Assembly (NCBI RefSeq): GCF_000004195.4
Contig: NC_030683.2
Coordinates: forward strand, 48,063,358-48,127,357
Source: Xenopus tropicalis
Taxonomy: Eukaryota > Chordata > Amphibia > Anura > Pipidae
DNA: 64,000 nt
Reading direction: 5' to 3'
In this document: positions 45,513 through 55,989 of the stretch, piece by piece
How the letters are laid out: each line of letters opens with the position of its first letter
How positions within the stretch are numbered: the first letter of the stretch is position 1
Notes under the pieces: model-generated
Told to the model about the DNA's origin: nothing
The model's input: the letters and a program-made list of their open reading frames with translations, nothing else
The model's database searches: none
Made by a program: the position numbers and the translations under genes

Positions 45513-46268
45513 TATAACCCCCTTAGAATTTTAAACACACTTTTATTGGAAAAATGCCAGATTTTATACAGGCTCAATGTAGTCATCTGTAAGTACTTTA
45601 TCCTGTGCATTGAAATGATTTGCTCCACAGACTAATAGGTTATTCCAAAGAACTGATGAATTAAACAACAGAAGTGCATAAAGTACTCATGTAGGCACGT
45701 TGCTGAACAAAACAGAAGAACATTTAAGATGGTTTTCATTTACATATTTCAAACTTTTAATATAGATATATGCTGACAAGGTTGGGAGGCAGGGAAATTG
45801 TTATGGGAATAAAGACTGGGTTTAAATTTTATAAATCAAGCAATAACAACAGAACAAACTATCAGCATGATGGAATCAGCATGATGAAAGTAAACTGATA
45901 CAGGAATGCGCTGTAAGTTCCTACTCTAATTTAGTGTTTAGAATTGCTTTAAGTTGTCTGAGAAAGGCATCAATTAATACTGCATTCAAAAAAGCTTCGG
46001 ACATGGACATACCATTCAAACAGCGCTACAATCAACTGGGTCTTTGCCTTACTCCAAAGCCCAGAGTGATGGCTGCAACAGCCATAGAAGAAAAGCTGTG
46101 GAGGTCAACAGAAGTAGGTAGATGACAATAGGGGCATAACATTTCCAAGGGGCTTGGTCACAGTTATGTGAATATTCAAAGCATATAGGCTGACAGAAAC
46201 AGGCATAGTGGCATAGTGAATAATGCTGTACCAAGTTAGCATTGATAAAAAACCAAAAATAAAGAATA
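45513..46268. other. Unique sequence
   Basis: No recognised gene or repeat. Confidence 0.5.
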
Positions 46269-46405
46269 GGTGATACATTTTATTGGCTAATTTAGTAGGT
46301 TATAAAGTTTTTGGGACTACATAGTTCCCTGAATCTGGAATGGTATAGCAGTCCTGAAAGATCAGGTTTTATAATCTACTAAATGAGGCAATAAAGCACA
46401 TCACC
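46269..46405. mobile_element. Short inverted-repeat element
   Basis: GGTGATACATTTTATTGGCT at 46269 pairs with AGGCAATAAAGCACATCACC ending at 46405, and the match continues through AATTTAGTAGGTTATAAA / TTTATAATCTACTAAATG. Arms of about 39 bp flank a 59-bp centre containing CTGAATCTGGAATGG. Class unknown. Confidence 0.7.
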
Positions 46406-46508
46406 TTCTCTATATTTTATAGAAGCAAGGATGGCAGACTATTATTTTATTATTATTTGTAACTTATATTGTACAACTACTTGAGAATGTCAGAGCAAAT
46501 TAAACTGA

Positions 46509-46831
46509 GGGGCAGATTTATCAAAAGTCAAGCAAGTTTTTCTCAAGGAAATTCATTATATTTTCCTACTTTTCCTAAAATACCATCATTTTTTCCTATT
46601 GGCCAAAGGATGTTCATTTTTTCATTTTTATAGATGATCGATTTCAAAAGACATCATGAAATGGCCAAATCTACTCTTAGGGGGTAAGTTAATAACCATC
46701 TAGCTAGTGTTCAAGTGAGCTCTTTTACTAGATTGTATATTCATTTAATCAGCATTTTTTTTTCACAGTTTTTAGTTTTAAAGATATCAATATGGTCGAA
46801 CCTGTTAATAAATTATTCTTAAATCAGCCCC
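46509..46831. mobile_element. MITE (GGGGCAGATTTATCAAAAG)
   Basis: GGGGCAGATTTATCAAAAGT at the left and TTAAATCAGCCCC at the right form imperfect inverted ends. Flanks TGA and TAA are close to a 3-bp A/T duplication. The arms are diverged; TTTTCCTACTTTTCC and AAAATACC segments are visible. Confidence 0.6.
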
Positions 46832-47134
46832 TAAATATGTCCATGAAGTCGATTGAGGTTTTTTTTTTTTTAATTTACAATTATTTTGGGAATTGACGAT
46901 ACATAGTAACTGTTAGATGAGCCTCAGAATTCTGAACACATACAGGAATAGTGAAAGGAAAAAAAGAGCTATATTACCAACCATGTGTTACTAAAGGATA
47001 ACAAACAAATTCATATTTTGAAAACTTCTTAGCAACAGGCAGACTTATATACAATATGTAAACATGTGATATATTAGTAATAAATATTGATTTCCAGGAA
47101 TACTGGCATATACACATTCCATGTGCATTTCTTT
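46832..47134. other. Unique AT-rich flank of the LINE insertion
   Basis: No recognised feature. Confidence 0.5.
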
Positions 47135-47135
47135 T

Positions 47136-47151
47136 ACTTTGCACAATTTTT
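47136..47151. repeat. L1 target-site duplication, left copy
   Basis: ACTTTGCACAATTTTT is identical to 49021-49036; the T before it is also shared. Its right end runs into the T tract that is the complement of the element's poly(A) tail, so the exact boundary is ambiguous by a few T. Confidence 0.95.
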
Positions 47152-49020
47152 TTTTTTTTTTTTTTTTCAATTCTTTATTTTCCAGTTTTGTATACGGGAA
47201 AGGGTACAGAAGGAAAAGGGGAGGGTATGGGGAGGGGAACAATGTTATAGTACATCTTTTTCGTTTCTAACAATTGAGTTTTTAGCAATAGCATTCAACA
47301 AGTCATATCTACATTTTCATTTATACAGTAAGAGTTCTATATGCAATTTTCTGTAATGTCAGGAGCTAATCTGAATGACCAAGATTAACCATTATAAGGA
47401 ATCTAAAAAATTTAACCACGGTGTCCAAATTTTCCAGTAGTGTGCACTTTTATTATGTATCATACATGTTATTTCCTCCATTTGTCTAATGTCATTTGTG
47501 TTATTTAGCCATTCGGTAAAGGTGGGTGCCTCTGTGGATTTCCACTTTCTTGGGATTAGGGATTTGGCTGATTGCAATAGGTGAAGGGTAAGTGGATCTG
47601 ATACTAGAACATTTTTGCCTGGATATATATTCAGTAGTATTGGGGCCGGTTCTTCTATGGTAAAGTTAAAATCTGTAACTTTATTTATAGTGTGTAATAT
47701 GTCTGACCAAAACTGTTGTAGCACCGGACATTTTAACCAAATATGTGTATGTGTGCCAATGTGGCTATTACATCTCCAGCAGGTATCTGAGGTATTAGGG
47801 TACATTCTCTTTAATTTTGCTGGTGTGTAATGCCATCTGGTAATTAATTTGTATATGGCTTCATTTGTTCTAGATGCCCTAGAGGATTTATTCATAGTGC
47901 TAAATATTCTAGACCAAGCTTTATCAGGTAGGTTGATATTGAGTTCTTTTTCCCAAGAGTGACAGAATGGTCTTGGCGGTGGGGATATGGAGTTTAAAAG
48001 GAATCTGTATAATTTGGATAGAGGTTTATCCAATATTTTTGGTTCGGCTAGTAATTGTTCCCAAGTAGTTAGAGGTCTATTCCACTGTTTGGATTTATTA
48101 ATTTGTAGATAGTGATGGAGTTGGTTATAATTCCAATTGTCTCTTGGGTGTGGACCCCATCTTTTTTGTATCTCCGCCATCGGCACCATCCTATTCTCTT
48201 TGAGGAAATCGCTTATCCTAGTCTGTCTATTATCCCAAACTGCCCATCTATCAAAAGATCCCTTTTCTAGTCCTGGGGTGAAATTTGGGTTCAGTATAAG
48301 AGGTTGTAATACAAAAGGGGATTTGGTAAGTATATAAGTATCTTTATTTCTTTGCCATATTTTTAAAGTGGCTTGTATCAACGGATGTCGTTTTAATTCT
48401 CCTAAGATGGTCCCATTTTCAATCCACAGGGTATTTTCTAAGGGAATCGGCGAAAATAATTGTTCTAATATACACCAATCTTTTCTATGTTTTTCAAGGA
48501 CCCAATTAAGGATTCGAGTTAGATGTACGGATACATAATAAAGGTATGCGTCAGGTAAGCCTCTACCTCCTTTTTCTTTTGGTAAAATAAGTTGATTATA
48601 TTTCAATCTGGGGTTTTTCCCATTCCAGATAAATCTTGTAAGGAGGAATTTTACTGAGGTAAAAAAGGAGTGGGGGAGATTGATTGGTAAGACTTGAAGT
48701 AGGTATAATATTCTAGGCATGAGCATCATCTTAACCGCTTGTATTCTTCCAAACCAAGTAAGTTGTAGTTTTTCCCAATTACGTATAGTCTTTTGTAATG
48801 ATGCTATTAATGGAAGATAGTTATCTTGATATGCTTTATCAATCTTAGATTGTATTCTGACCCCTAGGTATTTTATGCATGGATCTGCCCATTTAAATGG
48901 GAAGTTCAGTTTTAAATTTGAAACTGCCGTTTTTGTAATGTTAATATTCAAAATCTCTGATTTAGTATAGTTAACTTTAAAGTTTGATAAAGTACCAAAA
49001 ATTTTCATAAGAGACATTAT
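47147..49020 (-). mobile_element. 5'-truncated L1-type LINE insertion
   Basis: On the minus strand the insert begins at 49020, reads through a continuous ORF2 C-terminal region, a 3' UTR of about 225 bp and a poly(A) tail (a 21-T run at 47147-47167). A 16-bp direct repeat flanks both sides. This is the standard product of target-primed reverse transcription with 5' truncation. The truncation falls just downstream of the RT catalytic box. The intact frame and exact duplication indicate a fairly recent event compared with the heavily decayed Penelope-like copy at 16.4-19.8 kb. Confidence 0.95.
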
Positions 49021-49077
49021 ACTTTGCACAATTTTTAAGTATAAAACACAGAACAGATACAGTTTACTTTGACCCAC
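47392..49077 (-). pseudogene. C-terminal part of L1-type ORF2 protein
   Basis: The 561-codon frame is uninterrupted. Residues from about 20 onward are element-derived. FKVNYTKSE (33-41) is the RT segment that directly follows the YxDD catalytic box in L1-type ORF2; YLGV (70-73), RFIWNGKNPRL (148-158) and GGRGLPDAYLYY (170-181) are conserved downstream L1 landmarks. A Cys/His motif C433-x2-C436, H445, C450 matches the C-terminal zinc-knuckle-like region of L1 ORF2. The N-terminal endonuclease and the RT fingers and palm are missing, so the product could not mobilise itself. Residues 1-19 are encoded by flanking genomic DNA plus the target duplication, so the ATG at 49077 is accidental. Known role of the family: nicking and reverse transcription at the target in the nucleus. 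The assignment to L1 rather than the related Tx1 group rests on motif resemblance and the poly(A) tail. Confidence 0.92.
49021..49036. repeat. L1 target-site duplication, right copy
   Basis: ACTTTGCACAATTTTT, identical to 47136-47151. On the minus strand it encodes residues 14-19 of the accidental N-terminal extension of the LINE frame. Confidence 0.95.
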
Positions 49078-49394
49078 TGTCCTTTTATTTCAAATGTGCA
49101 GAGCAGGACTAAATGTACTAGCTATACTACTTTTTGAATCTGTCCATTTATTAGCATTGTCAGGAAACTTTAATAAGCATATGCCAAAGCCTTTTTAATT
49201 GGAGACAGTTGTTTAAAGTTGCTTATCTACTATTAGCCTCTCCAATTATCTTCAGCTTGTCAAATATCCATTGTCTTTTAGCTGTGTTATGGTGCTCTAA
49301 AATATATAAATGTACTTCAGATGAAATTGCTTATTATAGTATAGTAAAAGGGTAAATTAGATTATTTTTTAATTCCAATTTACTATAATATATA
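49037..49394. other. Unique AT-rich sequence
   Basis: No recognised gene or repeat. Confidence 0.5.
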
Positions 49395-49399
49395 TTTAG

Positions 49400-49612
49400 G
49401 AACAGTCTTATCAAAATCAAAGTGAATTTAGAGCTTCACACATAAAAACTTACGCAAGTTCTATTCATTCCTATGGGATTTTAAGATGCATATTTATCAA
49501 TAGGTGAACTTTAACTTTCACCCATTGATAAATATGCTTCTAAAAATCCCACAGGTATGAGCAGAATGTGAGTGAGTTTTTATGTATTAATCTCTAAACT
49601 TTTAATAATGCA
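49400..49612. mobile_element. Fold-back MITE, about 210 bp
   Basis: ACACATAAAAACTTACGCAA faces GAGTGAGTTTTTATGTAT, and CCTATGGGATTTTAAGATGC faces GCTTCTAAAAATCCCACAGG. The centre is TTATCAATAGGTGAAC/TTCACCCATTGATAA around ATTT-type loops. Outer ends (CAGTCTTATCAAAATC and TTTTAATAATGCACC) are degraded. Confidence 0.8.
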
Positions 49613-49619
49613 CCTTATG

Positions 49620-50510
49620 TTGTTTTTGGATTGAGTGCTTGCACCCTGGGACTTTTCATGTGGGCAGTATATCAATATAAATTGTAATTGGACCAGCACT
49701 TTTTTTTTTGTATAAAAAGTATGAATTTGATTCCATCACAAGTACTTGCCCAACATTTCGGCCCTCCTTCTGCCCTCAGCCATTATCAATATATATAGGA
49801 CATTCAGACACTCTGTGCATTAAGCTACCAAGCAATGTCCTCCCCTTTAAACAAAACAGGGATCATTTGTCCATATATTGCAATATATTCTGAACATTTT
49901 TGTCAAATTCATCCTTTCTCTGGCCAGACCTACGGTCACTTTTATCAGATTTATAGAGAATTATTCTGCTTCATTATACATTTTTCACAGGAACTAAGTT
50001 TTACCTGCAGCTTGCTTGCTTTTAGAGTTAAAACTCCCAAGTGGTTGCCCTTTTTTTTAGCCACCACTGGATCACCTGACTGTAACTGGATAGGGTGGGA
50101 GCAACAACAAAGAGCTGGCCATTGTCCCTGTAAAAATAACTCAAGCAAAAAAGGGAAAGCCGAGCTTACTACTAATTGTAAAACCATTAGGTGGGGGTGA
50201 AATAATGCCATGACCATGAAATTCATACAAAGGCAAGAGCTCCTCAGCACTCACCCATTTTCAACATATAGAGGACACCAAAACATTTTGTGCATTAAGC
50301 TTGTAAAAATACTCTCCCCTTTTAACAAGACAGGGTTTGTTTGTCCATATATTATAATACCTGTATATTTTTCATTTTGGTGTCCTATATATGGCCCAGC
50401 TACAGTCAGGTGACCCCAGTGGTGGGCAATAAAAAAGGTAACTATTTGGGAGTTTTAAGCATGAAAGCAAGCAATATGTAGGTCAAACTTAATCCCTGTG
50501 AAAAAATGTA
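49620..50510. repeat. Complex repeat with direct and inverted copies
   Basis: GTGCATTAAGCTACCAAGC and the following CTCCCCTTTAAACAAAACAG at 49817-49862 recur in direct orientation at about 50290-50335 (GTGCATTAAGCTTGTAAAAA, CTCCCCTTTTAACAAGACAG, then TTTGTCCATATATT). In contrast 49993-50090 (ACCTGCAGCTTGCTTGC, AAAACTCCCAAGTGGTTGCC, ATCACCTGACTGTAACTGG) recurs inverted at about 50396-50489. The left edge has GCCCAACATTTCGGCCCTCC, a retroelement-terminal style motif. Identity is unknown. Confidence 0.7.
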
Positions 50511-51142
50511 TATTGAAGCAGTAGAATTCTTAAATGGCACCTATCACTCTAAAATTACTTCTCCCCCGGTGCAGGCAGCCTTGCACTGGCATTACAAAAT
50601 TGGTTAACAAAAATGCTTCCCTGATGATTCAGAATTATGTTTTTAATAGTTTGCCATAAATCAATCAGCCTAATTAAAACAGGGATTCATTTCGTCCAGA
50701 TTTAGATAAAGGTAATATGTGAATGGCAACAAAATCAATGTCTGGGTTTCCTTTAAAGTTGTCAGTGAGCCAAATTTATAATATGAGGGTTATCAGGAGA
50801 AAAGCTATAAATATGTCATCAGAGAAGCCAATTAGCATTTCAAGTATAATAACCCACAGATCAGCTTTACAGAAAAACAGCCTAGCCTGGATCCACTATT
50901 ACCAGTTTATCTCTATAAATTGAAGAATAGACAAAAATCTAATTCAAGTAAGCTGCAATTTTATTATTAAATTTACTTCTATTCCATTACAACTTGCTCT
51001 GTTTACTGTATAAATCAGACACACTTTGCAAACCTAGCAAAATGATAAAGTCATAATATGAGGTAACAGCTATTTGCAACTAATGGGAGGTATAAGTTCA
51101 ATAAGCAATAATATTTCATTGTAGTTTATGACATTACATATA
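50511..51142. other. Mostly unique sequence
   Basis: CTTAAATGGCACCTATCAC near 50533 may be a degraded TTAA-type element end, but no partner is visible. No gene. Confidence 0.4.
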
Positions 51143-51644
51143 GGGGCTGATTTACTAAGACACGAATTCGAATCCGAATTGGAAAAATTCCGATTGGAAA
51201 ACGAACATTTTGCGACTTTTTTCGTATTTTTTGCGTTTTTTTTCGGCGCCTTTACGACTTTTCGGAAATTGTCGCGACTTTTTCGTTACCAATACGATTT
51301 GCGCGAAAAAACGTGAGTTTTTCGTAGCCATTACGATTTGCTCGTATCTTGTCGCGACTTTTTCGTATTGAGCGCTCGTAAGTGGCGGGCGAAACTTTCA
51401 GACTTAGCATGATTTTGGAAGCCTCCCATAGGACTCAATGGCACCCTGGCTACCATGGCTACGAAAAAGGCGCGACTTTTCGCGCAAGTTTTAACGCTAC
51501 GAAATATCGGCAGATTTTGCGCAACATTCGGAATGGCAACGAAAAAGTCGCGATAATTTTCCGAAAAATCGTCAAATACCGATCATTATGAAAAAAACGC
51601 AATCGGACACATTCGGCCTGTTTGTGAGTAAGTAAATGTGCCCC
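51143..51644. mobile_element. Fold-back MITE of the 998 family, ATA duplication
   Basis: GGGGCTGATTTACTAAGACA at the left and GTAAGTAAATGTGCCCC at the right, flanked by ATA (51140-51142 and 51645-51647). Arms contain GGAAAAATTCCGATTGG, TTGTCGCGACTTTTTCGT and the CCTCCCATAGGACTCAATGG box shared with the other copies. Confidence 0.9.
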
Positions 51645-52321
51645 ATAGTGTTCACACACTTCATGTTTCTTTTTCCTTTCTACTATACATTGACTCTAGA
51701 TCATGCTTATTAACACATTGTAGAGGCAAATGAACACTCGAGATAGTTATTGCAACATTTTGCAAATTTTAATGATGCAATAATATTACTACTTTCTGTG
51801 ATGTAAGAATATATCTGACATGCTAGCATTACAAGGTCCTAACTGCCAAGAAGGTAAGAAATGTACCATTAAAATGTTTATTAGACCCATGAGATTTTAT
51901 TTTAGGATGTTTGATCTTGGTACATTTAAACATTTTTGCAGCATGGAAGCAAACCACCAGTTAAGGTGGCTTAGGGATTTTATAAGGATGTGCCTAGTTA
52001 AGTTTTCATTAATATTGGTCTTAACATAGTCAACTGGAGTAAGGCTTCAGGGAAATCCATGATATGAACATTTTTCACACAAGATGCCACCAAAATTCTT
52101 AATCTCTCTCACAGCATGTCATGTTGAGTACTACAACACTATGTTGATTTTCATTCCCCTGCAGACACTGTCATCACTCCAGATGCAGCTGCCTGTCTCA
52201 GCAACTGCTCTTTCTCTGCCATGCCATTCACTCGGTGGTCATCTCCTACCTTTTGCCTTCTAAAATGGGTTATTTTCAGTAATTAAGTGCAATAACATTT
52301 ATTTCAACATAAAATATAAAT
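51645..52321. other. Unique sequence
   Basis: No recognised gene or repeat. Confidence 0.5.
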
Positions 52322-52485
52322 ACAGGTATGGGAACTGTTATCCAGAATGCTCAGGACCTGTGGTTTTCCAGGTAAGGGTACTTTCTATAATTTGGATTTC
52401 CATCCCATTTAAAAATAAAAAAAAAACAAAAAAACAATAAGAATTATTATATTTTAGTTGGGATCAAGTCAAGGTACTGTTCATT
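52322..52485. mobile_element. 5' half of a CAGGTATGGGA-family MITE
   Basis: TACAGGTATGGGAACTGTTA, CCAGAATGCTCAGGACCTG, TTATATTTTAGTTGGGATC and CAAGGTACTGTT are in family order. A poly(A) tract at 52410-52437 lies inside. The right end is missing. Confidence 0.75.
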
Positions 52486-53304
52486 TTGCTATCATTTTGG
52501 CAGAACACAATAAATGAGATCAGTTGAAAACTGCATCCTCTCATTTCACTGGCCCAAGTTGCAACCTTGGTCAGTCTCTCATGTGATCTTGTACAGTAAT
52601 GTAGGGACCCATAGGGTTATTAGCCCCTATGGCTTTAAATCCCTACAGGTTCAGTTCCCTTTCCAGTTGCTGGGCAGAAGGTAATGTATCTAAGTAAGTT
52701 AATGTATGTAATGTAAAGTAATGTTAATTAACGTTATGTAAGCTATTTGCTTGAAGGCAAGGTGACCGCTTTCTGCCTCACTCTGATATAGTGCTAGGAA
52801 AGGAGTGGCACTTTTTCTTTAGTTAAAGTCAGGGCCTGTGAATGAGGCATTTTATAGTGGCAGGTGTAGCTCCCTTTATAGTACACTCTAGGAGTGAAAG
52901 GCAGTTAGGGTTGAGTTAGAAAGAGCAGTTATGAGCTCCAACATAATGTAGGAGTGGCAGATTGTAGGTATCTTTCCCAGGACATATTGCCTGTAGTGCA
53001 GGGGTCCCAGTGGAAAGGGATCAGTCCAGGCAGCTATTGAATCAAAATAAAGATTACAGTAACTTATCTGTTTTAAAACAGCATTAAGAAAATGTTTTGC
53101 AATGATTCAACCCTTTGATGTGTGACATTAAAAAAATAAAATAAAAAGTGAACTTCTTGTTCTAAACTAGTGCAAATAAATGCACCTGAGGGTTACTGAA
53201 TTCCTGTCAAACACACTTAACATTAGTAATCTATATTTTTATTTAAAATAAATTCATCTTTTTTATAATCCTATTTTACAAACTCCTGCATACTGCAACT
53301 TTTT
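52486..53304. other. Unique sequence with one short hairpin
   Basis: No gene recognised. A small inverted repeat at 52600-52647 is the only structure noted; it is listed separately. Confidence 0.5.
52600..52647. repeat. Small inverted repeat
   Basis: TGTAGGGA at 52600 pairs with TCCCTACA at 52640-52647, and ATAGGG inside pairs with CCCCTAT. It looks like a 48-bp imperfect hairpin. It could be a short palindromic element or chance; no flanking duplication is seen. Confidence 0.5.
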
Positions 53305-53408
53305 CTCCTTCTGTGAAATTTTTGTTGTGGCAAATTTTTAGTTTTGTGAAATAATTTGGCAATGGTGAAATGTGGAATTTTGCTATGGTGAAACAATTTG
53401 CTCATCAC
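53305..53408. mobile_element. TAGTGATG-family fragment (CATCACTA end)
   Basis: GTGAAATAATTTGGCAATGG, GTGAAATGTGGAATTTTGC and CAATTTGCTCATCACTA match the family's right half. The left part is lost. Confidence 0.6.
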
Positions 53409-54310
53409 TACTAATAACTCCTGTTTTGTAAATACATGCACTTGCATATATACTAAATTACTAGTGAAACAGGGAACCAGGTAATGTGAATTGAGCAATC
53501 CCCATCTTTTTTGTATGCTTGTAGCTAATTTGGCCAGATCAGTTGTACTTCCATTGTTCTTATAAACTTTACTTAGCCTTGGAGTGCTCCCACAACACTA
53601 TTTTGTGTATCCAGGTATATAGTATAATACATATAATACATTGATATTTTGTAAATATGTGCCTTTTGTCTGGTGCATGTTAATACATGTTTGCTAGGGG
53701 CATTGGTAGGGCTCTATCCCATTTATCATTTAAGTCCGGGGTCCCTAACCATTTTTACCCGAGAGCCACATTCAAATGTAAAAAGAGTTGGGGAGCAACA
53801 CAAGTGGAAAAAAAAAGTTCCCGGGGTGCCAAGAAAGAGCTGTGATTGGCTATTTGGTCTACATATGGCAGCCTACAGGAGGTTTTGTTTGTTAGTACAC
53901 ATGGTCTTTATGCCTTCAAAACTTGCCTCAAAGTCAAGAATTCCTAGGGGTTGGTGAGCACCATGTTGCTCACGAGCCACTGGTTGGGGATCACTAATTT
54001 AAGTGGTATCCCTAGAAGAAGAGAGGAATTGTTTTTAGGGATATAGTAGGCCATTAAGCATTTTATAAATTTAGAACCTCAATTCAGATGGGACAATCAT
54101 AGAATATGGTGTAACGTACCTAGATTCCCACAGTTTCTTCAGCATTTAGCTGACTGATTTGAAAAAAATGTTTTTGATTTGAAAGAAACCTGTCTGGGGT
54201 ATAATATATAACCACTAATATTTTGTATATTTGCTCCTTTTGTCTGGAACATGTTAATCCATGTTAGGGCGGGGTTTTGGTGGGGCCCTAGCTCCTTTAT
54301 TCATATATAG
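53409..54310 (+). repeat. Dispersed repeat, copy C, with a hAT MITE inside
   Basis: CTTGCATATATACTAAATTA, GAAACAGGGAACCAGGTAAT, TGTATGCTTGTAGCTAATTT and CTTGGAGTGCTCCCACAACA match 27.57-27.76 kb. TTTGTCTGGTGCATGTTAAT at 53667 recurs as TTTGTCTGGAACATGTTAAT at 54239, so the unit is partly duplicated with starts about 573 bp apart. The hAT MITE at 53736-53996 accounts for 269 bp of that spacing. Confidence 0.7.
53736..53996. mobile_element. hAT-type MITE (GGGGTCCCTAACC), perfect 8-bp duplication
   Basis: CCGGGGTCCCTAACCATTTT at the left and CACTGGTTGGGGATCACTA at the right. ATTTAAGT flanks both ends (53728-53735 and 53997-54004). Internal GAGCCACATTCAAATGTAAA, TTGGGGAGCAACACAAG and TTGCTCACGAGCCACTGG are the family core. 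Relatives are at 37455 (inverted) and 41335. Confidence 0.95.
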
Positions 54311-54634
54311 ATGTCGTTGCTGGTGCTGATACTAGACATAGTACATTTTGAGGCAGAGATATAAGGTGTCAAAACTGACAGATTTGTACGTAGTCAATCA
54401 GATCACCAGTTCTGTAGAGATTAGTCTTTATTGTAGAAAGAGGGGTTAATACCTAAAGAAAAATCTAGATCTTGTTTATCTTTAATTTTGTTCTATTACT
54501 GTAGACTTAAATGAGCAGAAGAAAGTAATGTATCAGGAAATCAGGAAATTTTTATGGGTCATGATATTTTATATAACCCCATGAGGTACAGTATTTGAGG
54601 ACCAGTGAATACATGCTAGAAGTTGTTTCCAATT
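54311..54634. other. Unique sequence
   Basis: No recognised feature. Confidence 0.5.
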
Positions 54635-54642
54635 GTTTCAAG

Positions 54643-55875
54643 TAGAGATGTAGCGAACCTCACAAAAAAAGTTCGCGAACCCGTTCGCGAACTTCTGCCA
54701 AAAAGTGCGAACTTTTGCGAACTTTGCGAACCCCATAGACTTCAATGGGAAGGCGAACTTTAAAACCTAGAAAAGCCATTTCTGGCCAGAAAACTGATTT
54801 TAAAGTTGTTTAAAGGGTGCCACAACCTGGACAGTGGCATGCAGGAGGGGGATCAAGGGCAAAAATTTCTCTGAAAAATACGTTGTTGACACAGCGTTGC
54901 GTTTTGTGCTGTAAAGGGCAGAAATCACACTACATTTCTAAACTTGTGTAATAAACTGCTTTAAAACGTCCGGCGTCTACATGCCAATCAAGTCGTGTAA
55001 AGGTTACAGCCGGTTCACACGCAAAGACAAAACGCCGCAGTAGTGGATACGGAATATATTATTGCTGGTGGAAAAACATCGCTCAGGTGATTTTATTGCA
55101 ATGCAATGTCACTACTATGTGTCACGTGTTTGGTGCACTACTATGAATAACAGCAAACAGCACTGGACACGTTAAAGAACAGTAACTTAAATTAAAAAAA
55201 AAAAAATTAATAATAAAAAAAAAGTGATCTCTGGTTGGTGCTACTAGGAGCAGCACACCAGTCCCCAACACAGCTAGACTAATAGCACTGGGCTCTATAA
55301 ATTACAGTAGCAAAGTAAAAAAACACAAATAAAAAAAATGATGTGAATGTGTGGTTGGTGCTTAGTGCACTACTATGAGCAGCACACCTGTCTCCAACAC
55401 ACACAGACGGAGCTGCAGTACACAATGAAAAGAAGAGTAACAGTAATCAAAAAATAAAAGCAGTCCTTACAAGGACTATTGGGTTACAGCAGATGAGATC
55501 AGCAGGACAGCTGCCCACAGCAGCTACATACAGAGCAGTAGAAAGTAGATTACTAGTCAGCAAAGCTACCTAAACTGTCCCTCAAACCCCTGCACAGCTC
55601 TCTCCCTATGCTAACTCATCAAGCACACACAGGCAGAATGTAAAATGGCTGCTGGGCTTCGGTTTATATATGGAAGGGAGTGGTCCGGGGGTGGTCCAGG
55701 AGGGAGAGCTGCCTGATTGGCTGCCATGTATCTGCTGGCTCTGGGGTGAGAGGTCAAAATTTGCCTCCAGCTAAGGCGAACCCAAAATTGCGAACTTCGC
55801 TAAAAGTTCGCGAACTTGCGAACACCCGATTTTCGTGCGAATTAGTTCTCCGGCGAACAGTTCGCTACATCTCTA
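54643..55875. mobile_element. 1.23-kb non-autonomous hAT element, perfect 8-bp duplication
   Basis: The ends are TAGAGATGTAGCGAAC and GTTCGCTACATCTCTA, an inverted terminus of 16 bp, with subterminal runs of AGTTCGCGAAC-type repeats on both sides. GTTTCAAG flanks both ends (54635-54642 and 55876-55883). The interior includes TGGTGCTACTAGGAGCAGCA and a similar GGTGCTTAGTGCACTACTA segment, each followed by CAGCACACC and an AACACA run, so part of it is duplicated (about 55227-55290 and 55355-55410). No transposase frame is present. Confidence 0.95.
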
Positions 55876-55912
55876 GTTTCAAGTAGAAGTAGTCTAAGTA
55901 GAGTGCAAATTT

Positions 55913-55920
55913 ATATATAC

Positions 55921-55961
<41 letters not shown>
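55913..55961. repeat. (TA)n microsatellite
   Basis: About 49 bp of TA dinucleotides with two breaks. Confidence 0.95.
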
Positions 55962-55965
<4 letters not shown>

Positions 55966-55989
55966 CAGCAACATGAATACCGCACTCAC

